Below, one piece after another: positions 30,517-39,017 of a DNA stretch of 64,000 nt (its first letter is position 1; each line of letters starts with the position of its first letter). The stretch comes from Pseudomonas tensinigenes (lineage in GTDB: Bacteria; Pseudomonadota; Gammaproteobacteria; Pseudomonadales; Pseudomonadaceae). The stretch covers positions 3,775,501 through 3,839,500 of the forward strand of contig NZ_CP077089.1 of assembly GCF_014268445.2 (NCBI RefSeq). Reading direction: 5' to 3'. The notes below the pieces were generated by a model. It was not told the DNA's origin, did no database searches, and worked only from the letters and a program-made list of their open reading frames with translations. Position numbers and translations under genes: made by a program.

Positions 30517-31425
30517 TTATACAAACCTTTCGCTGCTTTGGCACTGCGCCAACAGCCATGTCCTCAAGGCGACGATTTTCTTCGAGTTGGCGGTTTCATG
30601 GGGCGTCACCAGATAGAAGCCCAGATCATCCTTCAGGCGCAAAGCGAAAGGCGCCACCAATCGTCCGGCTCGCAGGTCATCGTCGACATAGGTCGAGCGC
30701 CCGATGCATACGCCCTGCCCGTCAACGGCTGCCTGCACCGCCATCATCGCCAGGTCGAAGGTCAGTCGCGACCCTTTGGCCAGTTTCGCTGGCTGATCCG
30801 CCGCGCTCAGCCAGGTGTTCCAGTCTGCGGCGGTCATGCCGCTGACTTGCAGCATCGTGTGGTTGGCCAGATCGGCCGGCGTCTGTAAGGCCTTCCCACC
30901 CTTGAGCAAGGCCGGACTGCACACCGGGAAGATTTCATCGGACATCAGCCAGTCCGCACGCAAGCCCTTCCAGTCACCGCGACCATAACGAATCGCCGCA
31001 TCAATCCCGCCATGGCGAAAATCCACCAGATCGGTGGCGGCGCTGACCCGCACTTCGATATCAGGGAACGTCTGCTGAAAGGCCGGCAGGCGCGGCAACA
31101 ACCATTTGGACGCGACCGACACTAATGTGCTGATGGTCAGCACCGTGTGGTCGCGTGCCGCGAACAGCTGCTCCGTCGAGTAGCGCAACTCATGAAACGC
31201 CGAGCGGATGCCGGGCAAGTAAGCCTGCCCGTCCTCAGTCAGTGCCAGGCCGTCCTTGAGCCGCAAAAACAGCGTCACACCAAGCTCCGCCTCAAGCCTG
31301 CGAATCTGATGGCTGATGGCGGTTTGCGTGACGTTCAACTCTTGCGCAGCCTGGGTAAAGCTCATGTGCCGCGCGGCGGACTCGAAGGCTCTCAAGCCAT
31401 TCAAGGAAGGTAGTCTGGCGACCAT
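30517..31425 (-). CDS. LysR-type regulator (GcvA-like)
   Basis: The 302-residue product opens with a LysR helix-turn-helix (LRAFESAARHMSFTQAAQEL, VTQTAISHQIRRLEAELG) whose wording is typical of the GcvA subgroup. The C-terminal part is the effector-binding domain (TISTLVSVASKWLLPRLPAF). It is divergent from the glutathione S-transferase gene at 31535, which it probably controls. Confidence 0.85.
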   Translation of the reverse strand: MVARLPSLNGLRAFESAARHMSFTQAAQELNVTQTAISHQIRRLEAELGVTLFLRLKDGLALTEDGQAYLPGIRSAFHELRYSTEQLFAARDHTVLTISTLVSVASKWLLPRLPAFQQTFPDIEVRVSAATDLVDFRHGGIDAAIRYGRGDWKGLRADWLMSDEIFPVCSPALLKGGKALQTPADLANHTMLQVSGMTAADWNTWLSAADQPAKLAKGSRLTFDLAMMAVQAAVDGQGVCIGRSTYVDDDLRAGRLVAPFALRLKDDLGFYLVTPHETANSKKIVALRTWLLAQCQSSERFV

Positions 31426-31534
31426 ATGGCGTTAAACACTCATGAGATTTTGTCATACGCTATCACTTGAAATGACCTTTGCGAAACGCTCAGTGACGAT
31501 GGATTCTGGCGCCTTCTTTCAAAAAGGATCTGCC

Positions 31535-32146
31535 ATGAAACTGTATTTCGCGCCGATGACCTGCTCGCTGTCATCGCACATCGTGTTGCGGGAACTGGGC
31601 TTGCCGTTCGAGCTGATTCGCGTCAATAACCACAGCAAGCGCACTGCCGATGGCCGCGACTTTCGTGAGATCAACCCCAAGGGATACGTGGCTGCCTTGT
31701 TGCTGGATAACGGCGAGGTGTTGACGGAGGGGCCGGCGATTCTTCAATACCTGGCCGATCAGGTTCCGCCGCATAAACTGGCGCCGGCCAATGGCACGTG
31801 GGAACGCTCGCGTCTGCAGGAGCACCTGAACTTCATCAGCAGCGAAATCCACGGCGCCAGCGCGCCGCTGTTCAACAATGAAATCCCGGAGTCGATCAAG
31901 GCGATCTTCAAACAAACACTGTTCAAGCGCCTGGACTTTCTCAGCCAGACACTCGCCCCCCAGGACTATCTCATGAGCACATTCACCGTGGCCGACGCTT
32001 ATTTGTTCACTGTCTTGCAGTGGCTGCCGACCTTCAATATCGACATTGAAAACTGGCCGGTACTGGCGACCTACATAAAGCACATAGCCGAGCGCCCAAG
32101 CGTACGCTCGGCCATCGCGGCAGAACAAGCCACACATCCGGTCTGA
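31535..32146 (+). CDS. Glutathione S-transferase (beta-class-like)
   Basis: The 203-residue product starts MKLYFAPMTCSLSSHIVLRE, with Cys10/Ser11 in the usual catalytic place, then NPKGYVAALLLDNGEVLTEG and PAILQYLADQ, the cis-Pro and Ser/Thr glutathione-binding elements. The C-terminal helical domain contains TVADAYLFTVLQW. AAAGGATCTGCC precedes the ATG at 31535. Divergent from a LysR regulator. A detoxification role is likely; the substrate is unknown. Confidence 0.85.
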   Translation: MKLYFAPMTCSLSSHIVLRELGLPFELIRVNNHSKRTADGRDFREINPKGYVAALLLDNGEVLTEGPAILQYLADQVPPHKLAPANGTWERSRLQEHLNFISSEIHGASAPLFNNEIPESIKAIFKQTLFKRLDFLSQTLAPQDYLMSTFTVADAYLFTVLQWLPTFNIDIENWPVLATYIKHIAERPSVRSAIAAEQATHPV

Positions 32147-32227
32147 TCCGTGCCGATACGCAAACGGGCGATGTCGCCAATGAATCTGTAAACTGGCGCG
32201 ATTTACTCGCTCAGACAAGGGATCAAC

Positions 32228-32608
32228 ATGGCCAGCCAAGACATCACCTTCACCCCGGATCCGGACGCAGACTCCATTTCTTCCGACGTAGCGACCTTCG
32301 CTGGGATCATGGTGTCGACCCAGATCCCGACCCGCGCCGATGGCAGTCTGGAGCTGGGTGGTATCACCGAGCAAAGTGAGTGCACATTGCAAGCGCTGAA
32401 AGTCGCCCTGGAGCGCGCCGGCAGCTCGATGGACCGGGTCATGCACCTGACCATTTACCTGACCGACATGGCTGATCGCGCGGCATTCAACGAAGTTTAC
32501 AAACGCTACTTCGCCAAGCCATGGCCGGTGCGTGCAGCGGTGGGGGTGGCGTCGCTGGCGGTTGAAGGGATGCGCGTGGAAGTGACTGCCATGGCCGCCA
32601 AGGCCTGA
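32228..32608 (+). CDS. RidA family protein
   Basis: The 126-residue product is of the YjgF/RidA family, which hydrolyses reactive enamines or imines; the subgroup here lacks a fully canonical sequence. Visible family parts are TFAGIMVSTQIPTRADGSLE, EQSECTLQALKVALERAGSS and VMHLTIYLTDMADRAAFNEV, ending VRAAVGVASLAVEGMRVEV. AAGGGATCAAC precedes the ATG. A REP hairpin follows. Confidence 0.85.
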   Translation: MASQDITFTPDPDADSISSDVATFAGIMVSTQIPTRADGSLELGGITEQSECTLQALKVALERAGSSMDRVMHLTIYLTDMADRAAFNEVYKRYFAKPWPVRAAVGVASLAVEGMRVEVTAMAAKA

Positions 32609-32624
32609 CACACCACCCCAGCCC

Positions 32625-32713
32625 CTGTAGGAGCTGTCGAGTGAAACGAGGCTGCGATCTTTTGATCTGAGCTTCAAGATCAAAAGATCGCAGCGTGCCG
32701 CAGGCTCCTACAG
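32625..32713. repeat. REP-type inverted repeat
   Basis: A pair of long inverted arms (CTGTAGGAGCTG to CAGGCTCCTACAG, with GATCTTTTGATC and GATCAAAAGATC inside). This is a common Pseudomonas intergenic hairpin between convergent or unrelated genes. Confidence 0.8.
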
Positions 32714-32813
32714 GTCCGGAGTGGAAGTTCACCATCGGGCAGCACAGGCGTGCCGGGCGCGCGTTTCACGGGTAGAATGCGCGCCTAACCGTGACAGCCT
32801 GACTAAAAAAACT

Positions 32814-34802
32814 ATGTCCTTGCCCAAGCATCATCTGGAATTGCTCAGCCCTGCCCGCGATGTCGCCATCGCCCGTGAGGCGATCCTGCACGGCGCCGAC
32901 GCCGTGTACATCGGCGGACCGAGCTTCGGCGCGCGCCACAACGCCTGCAACGAAGTCGGCGAAATCGCCGAACTGGTGGAGTTCGCCCGCAAGTATCACG
33001 CGCGCATCTTCACCACCATCAACACCATCCTGCACGACAACGAACTGGAGCCGGCGCGCAAGCTGATCCATCAGCTGTACGACGCCGGTGTCGACGCGCT
33101 GATCGTTCAGGATCTGGGCGTGATGGAGCTGGACATTCCGCCGATCGAGCTGCACGCCTCGACGCAGACCGACATCCGCACCCTTGAGCGAGCGAAGTTC
33201 CTCGATCAGGCCGGTTTCTCGCAACTGGTATTGGCCCGTGAGCTGAACCTGCAGGAAATCCGCGCGATCGCCGACGAAACCGACGCAGCCATCGAATTCT
33301 TCATTCATGGCGCGTTGTGCGTGGCCTTCTCCGGCCAGTGCAACATTTCCCACGCGCAGACCGGGCGCAGCGCCAACCGTGGCGACTGCTCGCAGGCCTG
33401 CCGCTTGCCGTACACCCTCAAAGATGAAAAGGGTGGCGTGATCGCCTATGAAAAACACCTGCTGTCGATGAAAGACAACAACCAGAGCGCCAACATCCGC
33501 GCATTGGTTGAAGCCGGTGTGCGTTCGTTCAAGATCGAAGGTCGTTACAAGGACATGGGCTATGTGAAGAACATCACCGCCTATTACCGCCAGCGCCTCG
33601 ACGACGTGCTCGAAGATCGCCCGGATCTGGCCCGTGCCTCCAGCGGCCGCACCGCGCACTTCTTCCTGCCTGACCCGGAAAAGACTTTCCACCGGGGCAG
33701 CACCGATTACTTCGTCACCGATCGCAAGATCGACATTGGCGCTTTCGACTCGCCGACTTTCACCGGTCTGCCGGTGGGTATCGTCGAAAAAGTCGCCAAG
33801 CGTGACATGCAGGTGGTGACCCACGAGCCGCTGTCCAACGGCGATGGCTTGAACGTACTGGTCAAACGCGAAGTGGTCGGTTTCCGCGCCAACATCGCTG
33901 AAGCCAAAGGCGAGTTCGAAGAAGACGGCGAGAAGCGCTACCGCTATCGCGTCGAGCCGAACGAAATGCCCGAAGGCTTGTTCAAGCTGCGCCCGAACCA
34001 CCCGCTCAATCGCAACCTCGATCACAACTGGCAACAGGCGCTACAGAAGACCTCTTCCGAGCGTCGCGTGGCCCTGAGCTGGGTCGCGCGTTTGCGTGAA
34101 GAACAGCTGGAAGTCACCGCCACCAGTGAAGAAGGCATCAGTGCCAGCGTGACCCTCAACGGTCCGTTCGGCGTGGCCAACAAGCCTGAGCAAGCGCTGG
34201 AGCAGTTGCGCGATCTGCTCGGCCAGCTCGGCACCACGCAGTACCACGCCACCGACATCAAACTGGATGCGCCTCAGGCGTTCTTCATCCCTAACTCGCA
34301 GCTCAAGTCGCTGCGCCGTGAAGTGATCGAAGCCCTGACCGCCGCCCGTGTCGCTGCGCACCCGCGTGGCGGCCGTAAAGCCGAAACCAGCCCGCCGCCG
34401 GTGTACCCGGATTCACACCTGACCTTCCTCGCCAACGTCTACAACCAGAAGGCCCGCGACTTCTACCACCGTCACGGCGTGAAGCTGATCGACGCGGCAT
34501 ACGAGGCTCACGAAGAGCCGGGCGAAGTGCCGGTGATGATCACCAAGCACTGCCTGCGTTTCTCCTTCAACCTGTGCCCGAAACAGGCCAAAGGCGTGAC
34601 CGGCGTGCGCACCAAGGTTGCACCGATGCAGTTGATCCACGGCGATGAAGTGCTGACGCTGAAGTTCGATTGCAAGCCGTGCGAAATGCACATCATCGGC
34701 AAGATGAAAGGCCACATCCTCAACCTGCCGCAACCGGGCAGCGTGGTCGGCCATATCAGCCCCGAAGATCTGATGAAAACCATCCCGCGCGCACCGCACT
34801 GA
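32814..34802 (+). CDS. rlhA: 23S rRNA 5-hydroxycytidine synthase, U32 peptidase family
   Basis: The 662-residue product belongs to the U32 family: LELLSPARDVAIAREAILHG, GADAVYIGGPSFGARHNA at the N-terminus and the signature ALCVAFSGQCNISHAQTGRS, GDCSQACRLPY. The length fits RlhA (YdcP, about 650) rather than TrhP/YegQ (about 450). RlhA hydroxylates C2501 of 23S rRNA with prephenate and an Fe-S cluster; four Cys (near residues 170, 177, 193 and 197) are in place. The start at 32814 is chosen over upstream in-frame codons because homologues begin there. Confidence 0.88.
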   Translation: MSLPKHHLELLSPARDVAIAREAILHGADAVYIGGPSFGARHNACNEVGEIAELVEFARKYHARIFTTINTILHDNELEPARKLIHQLYDAGVDALIVQDLGVMELDIPPIELHASTQTDIRTLERAKFLDQAGFSQLVLARELNLQEIRAIADETDAAIEFFIHGALCVAFSGQCNISHAQTGRSANRGDCSQACRLPYTLKDEKGGVIAYEKHLLSMKDNNQSANIRALVEAGVRSFKIEGRYKDMGYVKNITAYYRQRLDDVLEDRPDLARASSGRTAHFFLPDPEKTFHRGSTDYFVTDRKIDIGAFDSPTFTGLPVGIVEKVAKRDMQVVTHEPLSNGDGLNVLVKREVVGFRANIAEAKGEFEEDGEKRYRYRVEPNEMPEGLFKLRPNHPLNRNLDHNWQQALQKTSSERRVALSWVARLREEQLEVTATSEEGISASVTLNGPFGVANKPEQALEQLRDLLGQLGTTQYHATDIKLDAPQAFFIPNSQLKSLRREVIEALTAARVAAHPRGGRKAETSPPPVYPDSHLTFLANVYNQKARDFYHRHGVKLIDAAYEAHEEPGEVPVMITKHCLRFSFNLCPKQAKGVTGVRTKVAPMQLIHGDEVLTLKFDCKPCEMHIIGKMKGHILNLPQPGSVVGHISPEDLMKTIPRAPH

Positions 34803-34873
34803 GTGGTTGGCGAGTACGGTGTTTCGGCGCCGTACTCGCCCACCCTTCTGCGAGCACACCAAATCGCAGGCAT

Positions 34874-34911
34874 AAAAAAACGCCAACCTCTTGCGAAGTT
34901 GGCGTTTTTTT
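34874..34911. terminator. Bidirectional intrinsic terminator
   Basis: Stem CGCCAAC/GTTGGCG (34881-34887 with 34898-34904) with seven A on one side and seven T on the other. It can end both rlhA (plus) and tRNA-Gln (minus). Confidence 0.88.
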
Positions 34912-34917
34912 CGAATA

Positions 34918-34992
34918 TGGCAGGGGCGGCTGGATTCGAACCAACGCATGGCAGGATCAAAACCTGCTGCCTTACCGCTTGGCGACGCCCCT
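34918..34992 (-). tRNA. tRNA-Gln (UUG)
   Basis: A full 75-base cloverleaf on the minus strand: acceptor AGGGGCG pairing with CGCCCCT, D arm GCCAAGCGGTAAGGC, anticodon loop TTTTGAT (anticodon TTG), T arm with TTCGAAT, discriminator G and encoded CCA. Confidence 0.93.
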
Positions 34993-35311
34993 ACTGCTCT
35001 TTCCAGCTACTTCGTTAGGTTCGCTGTGAGAACGGGGCGCAATTTACCAAGGTTTTTTGGCTTTGGGAAGCGCGAAGTGAAATATTTTTTGTTTTAAAAC
35101 AGCGACTTATTATTTTGGCCTGAATCAGGTCCAGGCTGAGTCGGTTTAACCGCCGTGTATCACACTGTGTACGAACCCTCTCGCGACACATCGACTTTCG
35201 ATAAAGCCGTTCTTCGACACAGGCCAGATACGTCCCAACGCTCAAATGCACTCAAGGTTTCAAGGGTTCATTCAGACCCCTTGGCCAAAGGCTCGCAAAG
35301 GAGACGTCACC
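34993..35311. other. Gene-free stretch between tRNA-Gln and hydrolase
   Basis: No gene is visible. It must hold the tRNA promoter (minus) and that of the hydrolase (plus); AAAGGAGACGTCACC just before 35312 is the hydrolase ribosome binding site. I see no clear operator. Confidence 0.5.
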
Positions 35312-36337
35312 ATGAAGATGGCACTGCACACCCGCAAAACCGCGTTCGGTTTGTCGATTCTGGCTTTGTCGTTGTTCGCTTTTGGCAGCGCTCAGGCGCA
35401 AACCGCTGAACCCGCCGCCGCCAGCTATTCCGCGCCCTCGCCTTTCGGCCCGCTCAAGCGTGTGAAGGCCGGCGTGCTCGACGTCGCCTACGCCGAAACC
35501 GGCCCTGCGAATGGCCCGGTGGTGATCCTGCTGCACGGCTGGCCCTACGACATTCACAGCTACGACGAAGTCGCGCCGTTGCTCGCGGCCAAGGGTTATC
35601 GGGTGTTGATGCCGTATGCGCGCGGTTATGGCGATACGCAGTTCCTTTCCAAAGACACCCTGCGCAATGGCCAACCGGCGGCGCTGGCCAGTGACGTCAT
35701 CGACTTCATGGACGCGCTGAAGATCAAGCAAGCGGTGCTCGGCGGTTATGACTGGGGCGCGCGTTCGGCGGACATCGTTTCGGCGTTGTGGCCGGAACGG
35801 GTGAAAGCGCTGGTGTCGGTCAGCGGTTATCTGATCGGCAATCAGGCCGCCGGGCAGAACCCGCTGCCGCCCAAGGCTGAATTGCAGTGGTGGTATCAGT
35901 TCTACTTTGCGACGGACCGTGGCCGTGCCGGCTACGAGAAGAACACGCATGATTTCGCCAAGCTGATCTGGCAAACCGCGTCGCCACAGTGGAAGTTTGA
36001 TGACGCCACGTTCGACCGCAGCGCCAAGGCACTGCAGAACCCCGATCACGTCGACATCACCGTGTTCAATTACCGCTGGCGTCTCGGCCTGGTACAGGGC
36101 GAAGCGAAGTACGCAGCGCTGGAGCAGAAGCTCGCCACCGCACCGTCGATCAGCGTGCCGACCATTACCCTCGAAGGCGATGCCAACGGCGCCCCGCACC
36201 CGGCGCCGGAGGATTACGCCAAGCGTTTTACCGGCAAGTATCAGTTCCGTTTGATCAACGGCGGGATTGGCCACAACTTGCCGCAGGAAGATCCGCAGGC
36301 GTTTGCCAAAGCCGTGATCGACGCCGATCACCTGTAG
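35312..36337 (+). CDS. Exported alpha/beta hydrolase, epoxide-hydrolase-like
   Basis: The 341-residue product has a signal peptide (FGLSILALSLFAFGSAQA, cleaved before residue 30). The mature enzyme shows the oxyanion motif LLHGWPYD and the nucleophile elbow GGYDWGARSA with Asp as nucleophile, typical of epoxide hydrolases and haloalkane dehalogenases; the His near the end is in NGGIGHNLPQE. It probably acts in the periplasm on small molecules. GGAGAC precedes the ATG. Confidence 0.82.
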   Translation: MKMALHTRKTAFGLSILALSLFAFGSAQAQTAEPAAASYSAPSPFGPLKRVKAGVLDVAYAETGPANGPVVILLHGWPYDIHSYDEVAPLLAAKGYRVLMPYARGYGDTQFLSKDTLRNGQPAALASDVIDFMDALKIKQAVLGGYDWGARSADIVSALWPERVKALVSVSGYLIGNQAAGQNPLPPKAELQWWYQFYFATDRGRAGYEKNTHDFAKLIWQTASPQWKFDDATFDRSAKALQNPDHVDITVFNYRWRLGLVQGEAKYAALEQKLATAPSISVPTITLEGDANGAPHPAPEDYAKRFTGKYQFRLINGGIGHNLPQEDPQAFAKAVIDADHL

Positions 36338-36345
36338 AAACTAAA

Positions 36346-36374
36346 AAGCAGTCAGCCGCGAAGGCTGACTGCTT
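36346..36374. terminator. Hairpin after the hydrolase gene
   Basis: Perfect 12-pair stem (36346-36357 with 36363-36374) nine bases after the stop codon, preceded by AAAAA. The T run on the plus side is short, so termination efficiency is uncertain. Confidence 0.65.
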
Positions 36375-36435
36375 GAGGGTGGGATTGAGGCTTGTGGGAT
36401 GGTCACGTTTTGCAGATTCTTTGCCTGAACGGACG

Positions 36436-36506
36436 CCATCGCGAGCAGGCGAACGCCTAAAGGGGGAACGCATTTCAAATGTAGGAGTGAGCCTGCTCGC
36501 GATGAC
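36436..36506. repeat. REP-type inverted repeat
   Basis: Arms CATCGCGAGCAGGC and GCCTGCTCGCGATG enclose about 40 bases; the same core occurs at 50924-50987. Typical Pseudomonas REP pair. Confidence 0.8.
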
Positions 36507-36545
36507 GCTAGAACAGACACCCTCAACCCCGACTAACGTGCGCAA

Positions 36546-36902
36546 TCACTCGGTTGGCACAACCAGATCCAACGCTTTGTTCACCGCCAATTCCCCCAAC
36601 ATGACCACTTGCGCAATGCCCAGCAGGGTATGACGATCTGCGCCCTCCAGCATCCCGGCAAAATTACCGAGCATGACCGAGGCGGATGCCAACGATCCGC
36701 AAGCATTGGTCAGCAACGCCTCGGTGTCTGCTTGCGGGTTGGCCATGAACAGAGCGTTGGGCGTATAGGGTTCGGCCATGATCGCGGCAGGCAATAGGTA
36801 ATGGTCGAGCGCCCGTTCTGCCGCTTCGTGGAGCTTTCTTGAATTGGGCGATGCATACGGGGACACCAGGTCTGTGACCTGTGGTTCGGGTGGCTGAGAC
36901 AT
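36546..36902 (-). CDS. DUF3077/DUF6124 family protein
   Basis: The 118-residue product shares the layout of its neighbour at 37022: EAAERALDHYLLPAA, then ADTEALLTNACGSLASASVM and IAQVVMLGELAVNKALDLVV. The family is almost confined to Pseudomonas and its function is unknown. The two genes are paralogues on the same strand and lie downstream of a C4-like RNA. Confidence 0.75.
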   Translation of the reverse strand: MSQPPEPQVTDLVSPYASPNSRKLHEAAERALDHYLLPAAIMAEPYTPNALFMANPQADTEALLTNACGSLASASVMLGNFAGMLEGADRHTLLGIAQVVMLGELAVNKALDLVVPTE

Positions 36903-37021
36903 CAGCTGAAACTCCAGACAAGAACCGCTTCAGGTTCTTTGATAGAAGGCGTGAAGCGCCGTGATCGCGGACGCTTCCGTGCAAATGAGGGCGCGAGCGC
37001 CCTCACCCATCTGCATCGCGA

Positions 37022-37387
37022 CTAGTGCGGCAAGCGCTGGTTATCCAGGACTCGGCCGACCACCAGCTCACTGAGCATGATCACCTGTTGCAGGATCAGC
37101 ATCTTTTTGCGCTGTGAAGGATCGATCACGTCGGCGAGATCTCGGGCCATGTCACTGGCGCAGGACAAGGTTTCAGTGGCTTCGACGAGCAGGGTTTCGT
37201 TATCCACCGTGGGGTCGATCAGGTAGATCTTGCCGGTTTTTCGGGTGGGTATTGAGGTCTTCAGCGCGGAGGGATTGAGGTAGAAGTTGATCGCGCGGTC
37301 GGTGGCCTCTTTGATGTTTTGAGGTTCGAGCGCGGCGTCGTAGGGGATTGGATCGGTTTCTGGCGGGTTTGGCGTAATTTTGAACAT
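37022..37387 (-). CDS. DUF3077/DUF6124 family protein
   Basis: The 121-residue product begins MFKITPNPPETDPIPYDAAL and carries the family core EATDRAINFYLNP, VDNETLLVEATETLSCASDM and ILQQVIMLSELVVGRVLDN. The ATG at 37387 is preferred to an in-frame ATG at 37453, which lies inside the C4-like RNA element. It is probably controlled by that RNA. The function is unknown. Confidence 0.75.
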   Translation of the reverse strand: MFKITPNPPETDPIPYDAALEPQNIKEATDRAINFYLNPSALKTSIPTRKTGKIYLIDPTVDNETLLVEATETLSCASDMARDLADVIDPSQRKKMLILQQVIMLSELVVGRVLDNQRLPH

Positions 37388-37440
37388 AGATGACACTCGC
37401 TTAACAAAAAATAAGGAGCCATCACTCACGCTACCAAACG

Positions 37441-37530
37441 AGGTGGTGACCATTGCGCAGGTTGGTAGACCGGTCTAAGCGAGTAAACCCCGGCGCTCCC
37501 GAAGGAGCCCCACGCATGGCCACCATATAA
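37441..37530 (-). ncRNA. C4 antisense RNA-like element upstream of DUF6124 gene
   Basis: On the minus strand a long-range stem (plus 37445-37453 with 37516-37524) encloses a GCTCC-TTC-GGAGC-type hairpin and the palindrome TAGACCGGTCTA, followed by CCAACC and a CACC box. The layout and the words TATGGTGGCCATG, CTTCGGGAGC and GGTCTACCAACC recall the C4 antisense RNA of phages P1 and P7, whose relatives occur in many proteobacteria. It lies just before the DUF6124 gene on the same strand. Confidence 0.5.
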
Positions 37531-37756
37531 AACCGAGCCTCGAAAAGAGACTGCATATAGCGGCGCATTACGCTTAGAAAACGGGCTACCAAACCCGATC
37601 ACTGTTTTGCAGTGACAAGGAAACGATACAGCCCGCCTCAAGGCGCGTAAGCCGGCGGATTCTGGCGTACGCGTAGGCAACGGCGCAAGGTGTTGTAGCC
37701 GTTATGGCGTAACAGTGCGTGTAAGTTAAACGTGCGTGGGTGATGGTGTTTAAGAG

Positions 37757-37855
37757 CCCCTCACCCTAGCCCTCTCCCCGAGGGAGAGGGGACTGACCGG
37801 GGTGTTTGGGGGAGGTACGCCGACGTGGGATACCGAGGTGAACTCAGGTGGGTGA
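37757..37855. repeat. Dispersed palindromic repeat, partial copy A
   Basis: Contains the terminal sequence CCCCTCACCCTAGCCC, the GGGAGAGGGGACTGACC hairpin side and the inner part with TACGCCGACGTGGGATACC. The second terminal hairpin is missing. It ends about ten bases from the stop codon of the regulator at 37865. Confidence 0.75.
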
Positions 37856-37864
37856 CGGCTTGGG

Positions 37865-38890
37865 TTATTTGACCAGGCGTTTTTCTTTTGATGGGCGATA
37901 GCCGAAATATGAGCTGTAGCATTTGCTGAAATGGCTTGGCGAGACGAAGCCGCACGCGACCAGCACTTCCACTTGTGAAAGCTCAGTGTGCTGCAACAAC
38001 CGTCGCGCTTCGGTGATGCGCAGTTCCAGGTAATAGCGCTGCGGCGTGGTGCCCAGTTGCTCCTTGAACAAGCGCTCCAACTGCCGACGAGAACGGCCGG
38101 CATACACCGCCAGTTGCTCCAGCTCCAGCGGCTCTTCCAGATTGGCATCCATCAGCTTCACCACTTCACGCAACGGCGCACTGACGCAGATGTTCTCGTC
38201 TGGTTTGATGCGCCGGTAACGCGATTCCTCGAAGGCGAGGATGTCTTCGATCCCTTCGACCAGGGCTTTACCGTGCAGGCTCTTGATCCAGTCCAGCGCC
38301 ATGTGGAAAGCGCCGGACGGGCTGGATGCCGTGAGCCGGTCGCGGTCGATCACGTAAGGCTCGCTGCTGACATGGGTGGTTTTGGCGATTTCAGTCAGCG
38401 CCGGGCGGTGTTCCGGGTGGATCGCGCAGCGATAGCCATCGAGCAATCCGGCGCGGCCGAGAAACCACGAGCCATTCCATAACCCGGCGAGACTGATGCC
38501 CCGCTCCGCTGCTGATTTGAGCAGGCCGATGAACTCATCACTCGCGCGCAGTTCGGTGCGATACCCGCCACACACCACCAGCAGATCCAGCTGCTGAAGC
38601 GCGGCCGAATCCAGACGTGCATCGGGGCGGATCACCAGGCCCAGGTCACTGATGACTTCACCGTCACCCAAACCAAACGTGCGCGAAGAAAACAGCCCCG
38701 GGCGCAGCAGGTTGGTGGTGACAACCGTATCCAGCGCTTGGGTAAAGGCCGGCAGTGAAAAGTGCTCGAGCAGCAGAAAACCGGTGCGGGTCAGGCGCGT
38801 GTCATCCGCGCCTTGCTCATTCAGATAGCGGAGGTTTTTCCCCTTCATGCCTCCGCTGAATTGGCGTCGTTCGATCAAGTTGTGGTCCAT
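37865..38890 (-). CDS. GlxA-type AraC family regulator
   Basis: The 341-residue product has an N-terminal DJ-1/PfpI-like domain (LLEHFSLPAFTQALDTV, LLVVCGGYRTELRAS, GISLAGLWNGSWFLGRAGLL; the nucleophile Cys is replaced by Asn or Trp) and a C-terminal AraC domain with two helix-turn-helices (ELEQLAVYAGRSRRQLERLF, VEVLVACGFVSPSHFSKCY). GlxA-type regulators in Pseudomonas often control catabolism of carnitine, choline or amino acids. No target is adjacent. An ATG 14 codons downstream is an alternative start. Confidence 0.82.
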   Translation of the reverse strand: MDHNLIERRQFSGGMKGKNLRYLNEQGADDTRLTRTGFLLLEHFSLPAFTQALDTVVTTNLLRPGLFSSRTFGLGDGEVISDLGLVIRPDARLDSAALQQLDLLVVCGGYRTELRASDEFIGLLKSAAERGISLAGLWNGSWFLGRAGLLDGYRCAIHPEHRPALTEIAKTTHVSSEPYVIDRDRLTASSPSGAFHMALDWIKSLHGKALVEGIEDILAFEESRYRRIKPDENICVSAPLREVVKLMDANLEEPLELEQLAVYAGRSRRQLERLFKEQLGTTPQRYYLELRITEARRLLQHTELSQVEVLVACGFVSPSHFSKCYSSYFGYRPSKEKRLVK

Positions 38891-39017
38891 CGGTCATGTT
38901 GTTATGCGCCGATAGTTGGCTTGATCGGTGAAAGAGTCAATCACGCCTGTGGTGGATGGCGGGTGACGCAGTGACCTGCGCCACCACTGGGGCGATGGCA
39001 GCGATCCGAATCCAGAC

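Noticed and set aside
32766..34034. Long minus-strand open frame (422 codons) opposite rlhA
   Set aside because: It is the mirror of a highly conserved gene with strong codon bias; the translation is repetitive in Val, Asp and Gly and has no family features.
37426..37680. 84-codon minus-strand frame upstream of DUF6124
   Set aside because: Similar frames recur at this position in pseudomonads because the DNA is conserved, but the conservation fits a structured RNA better than a protein and there is no ribosome binding site.
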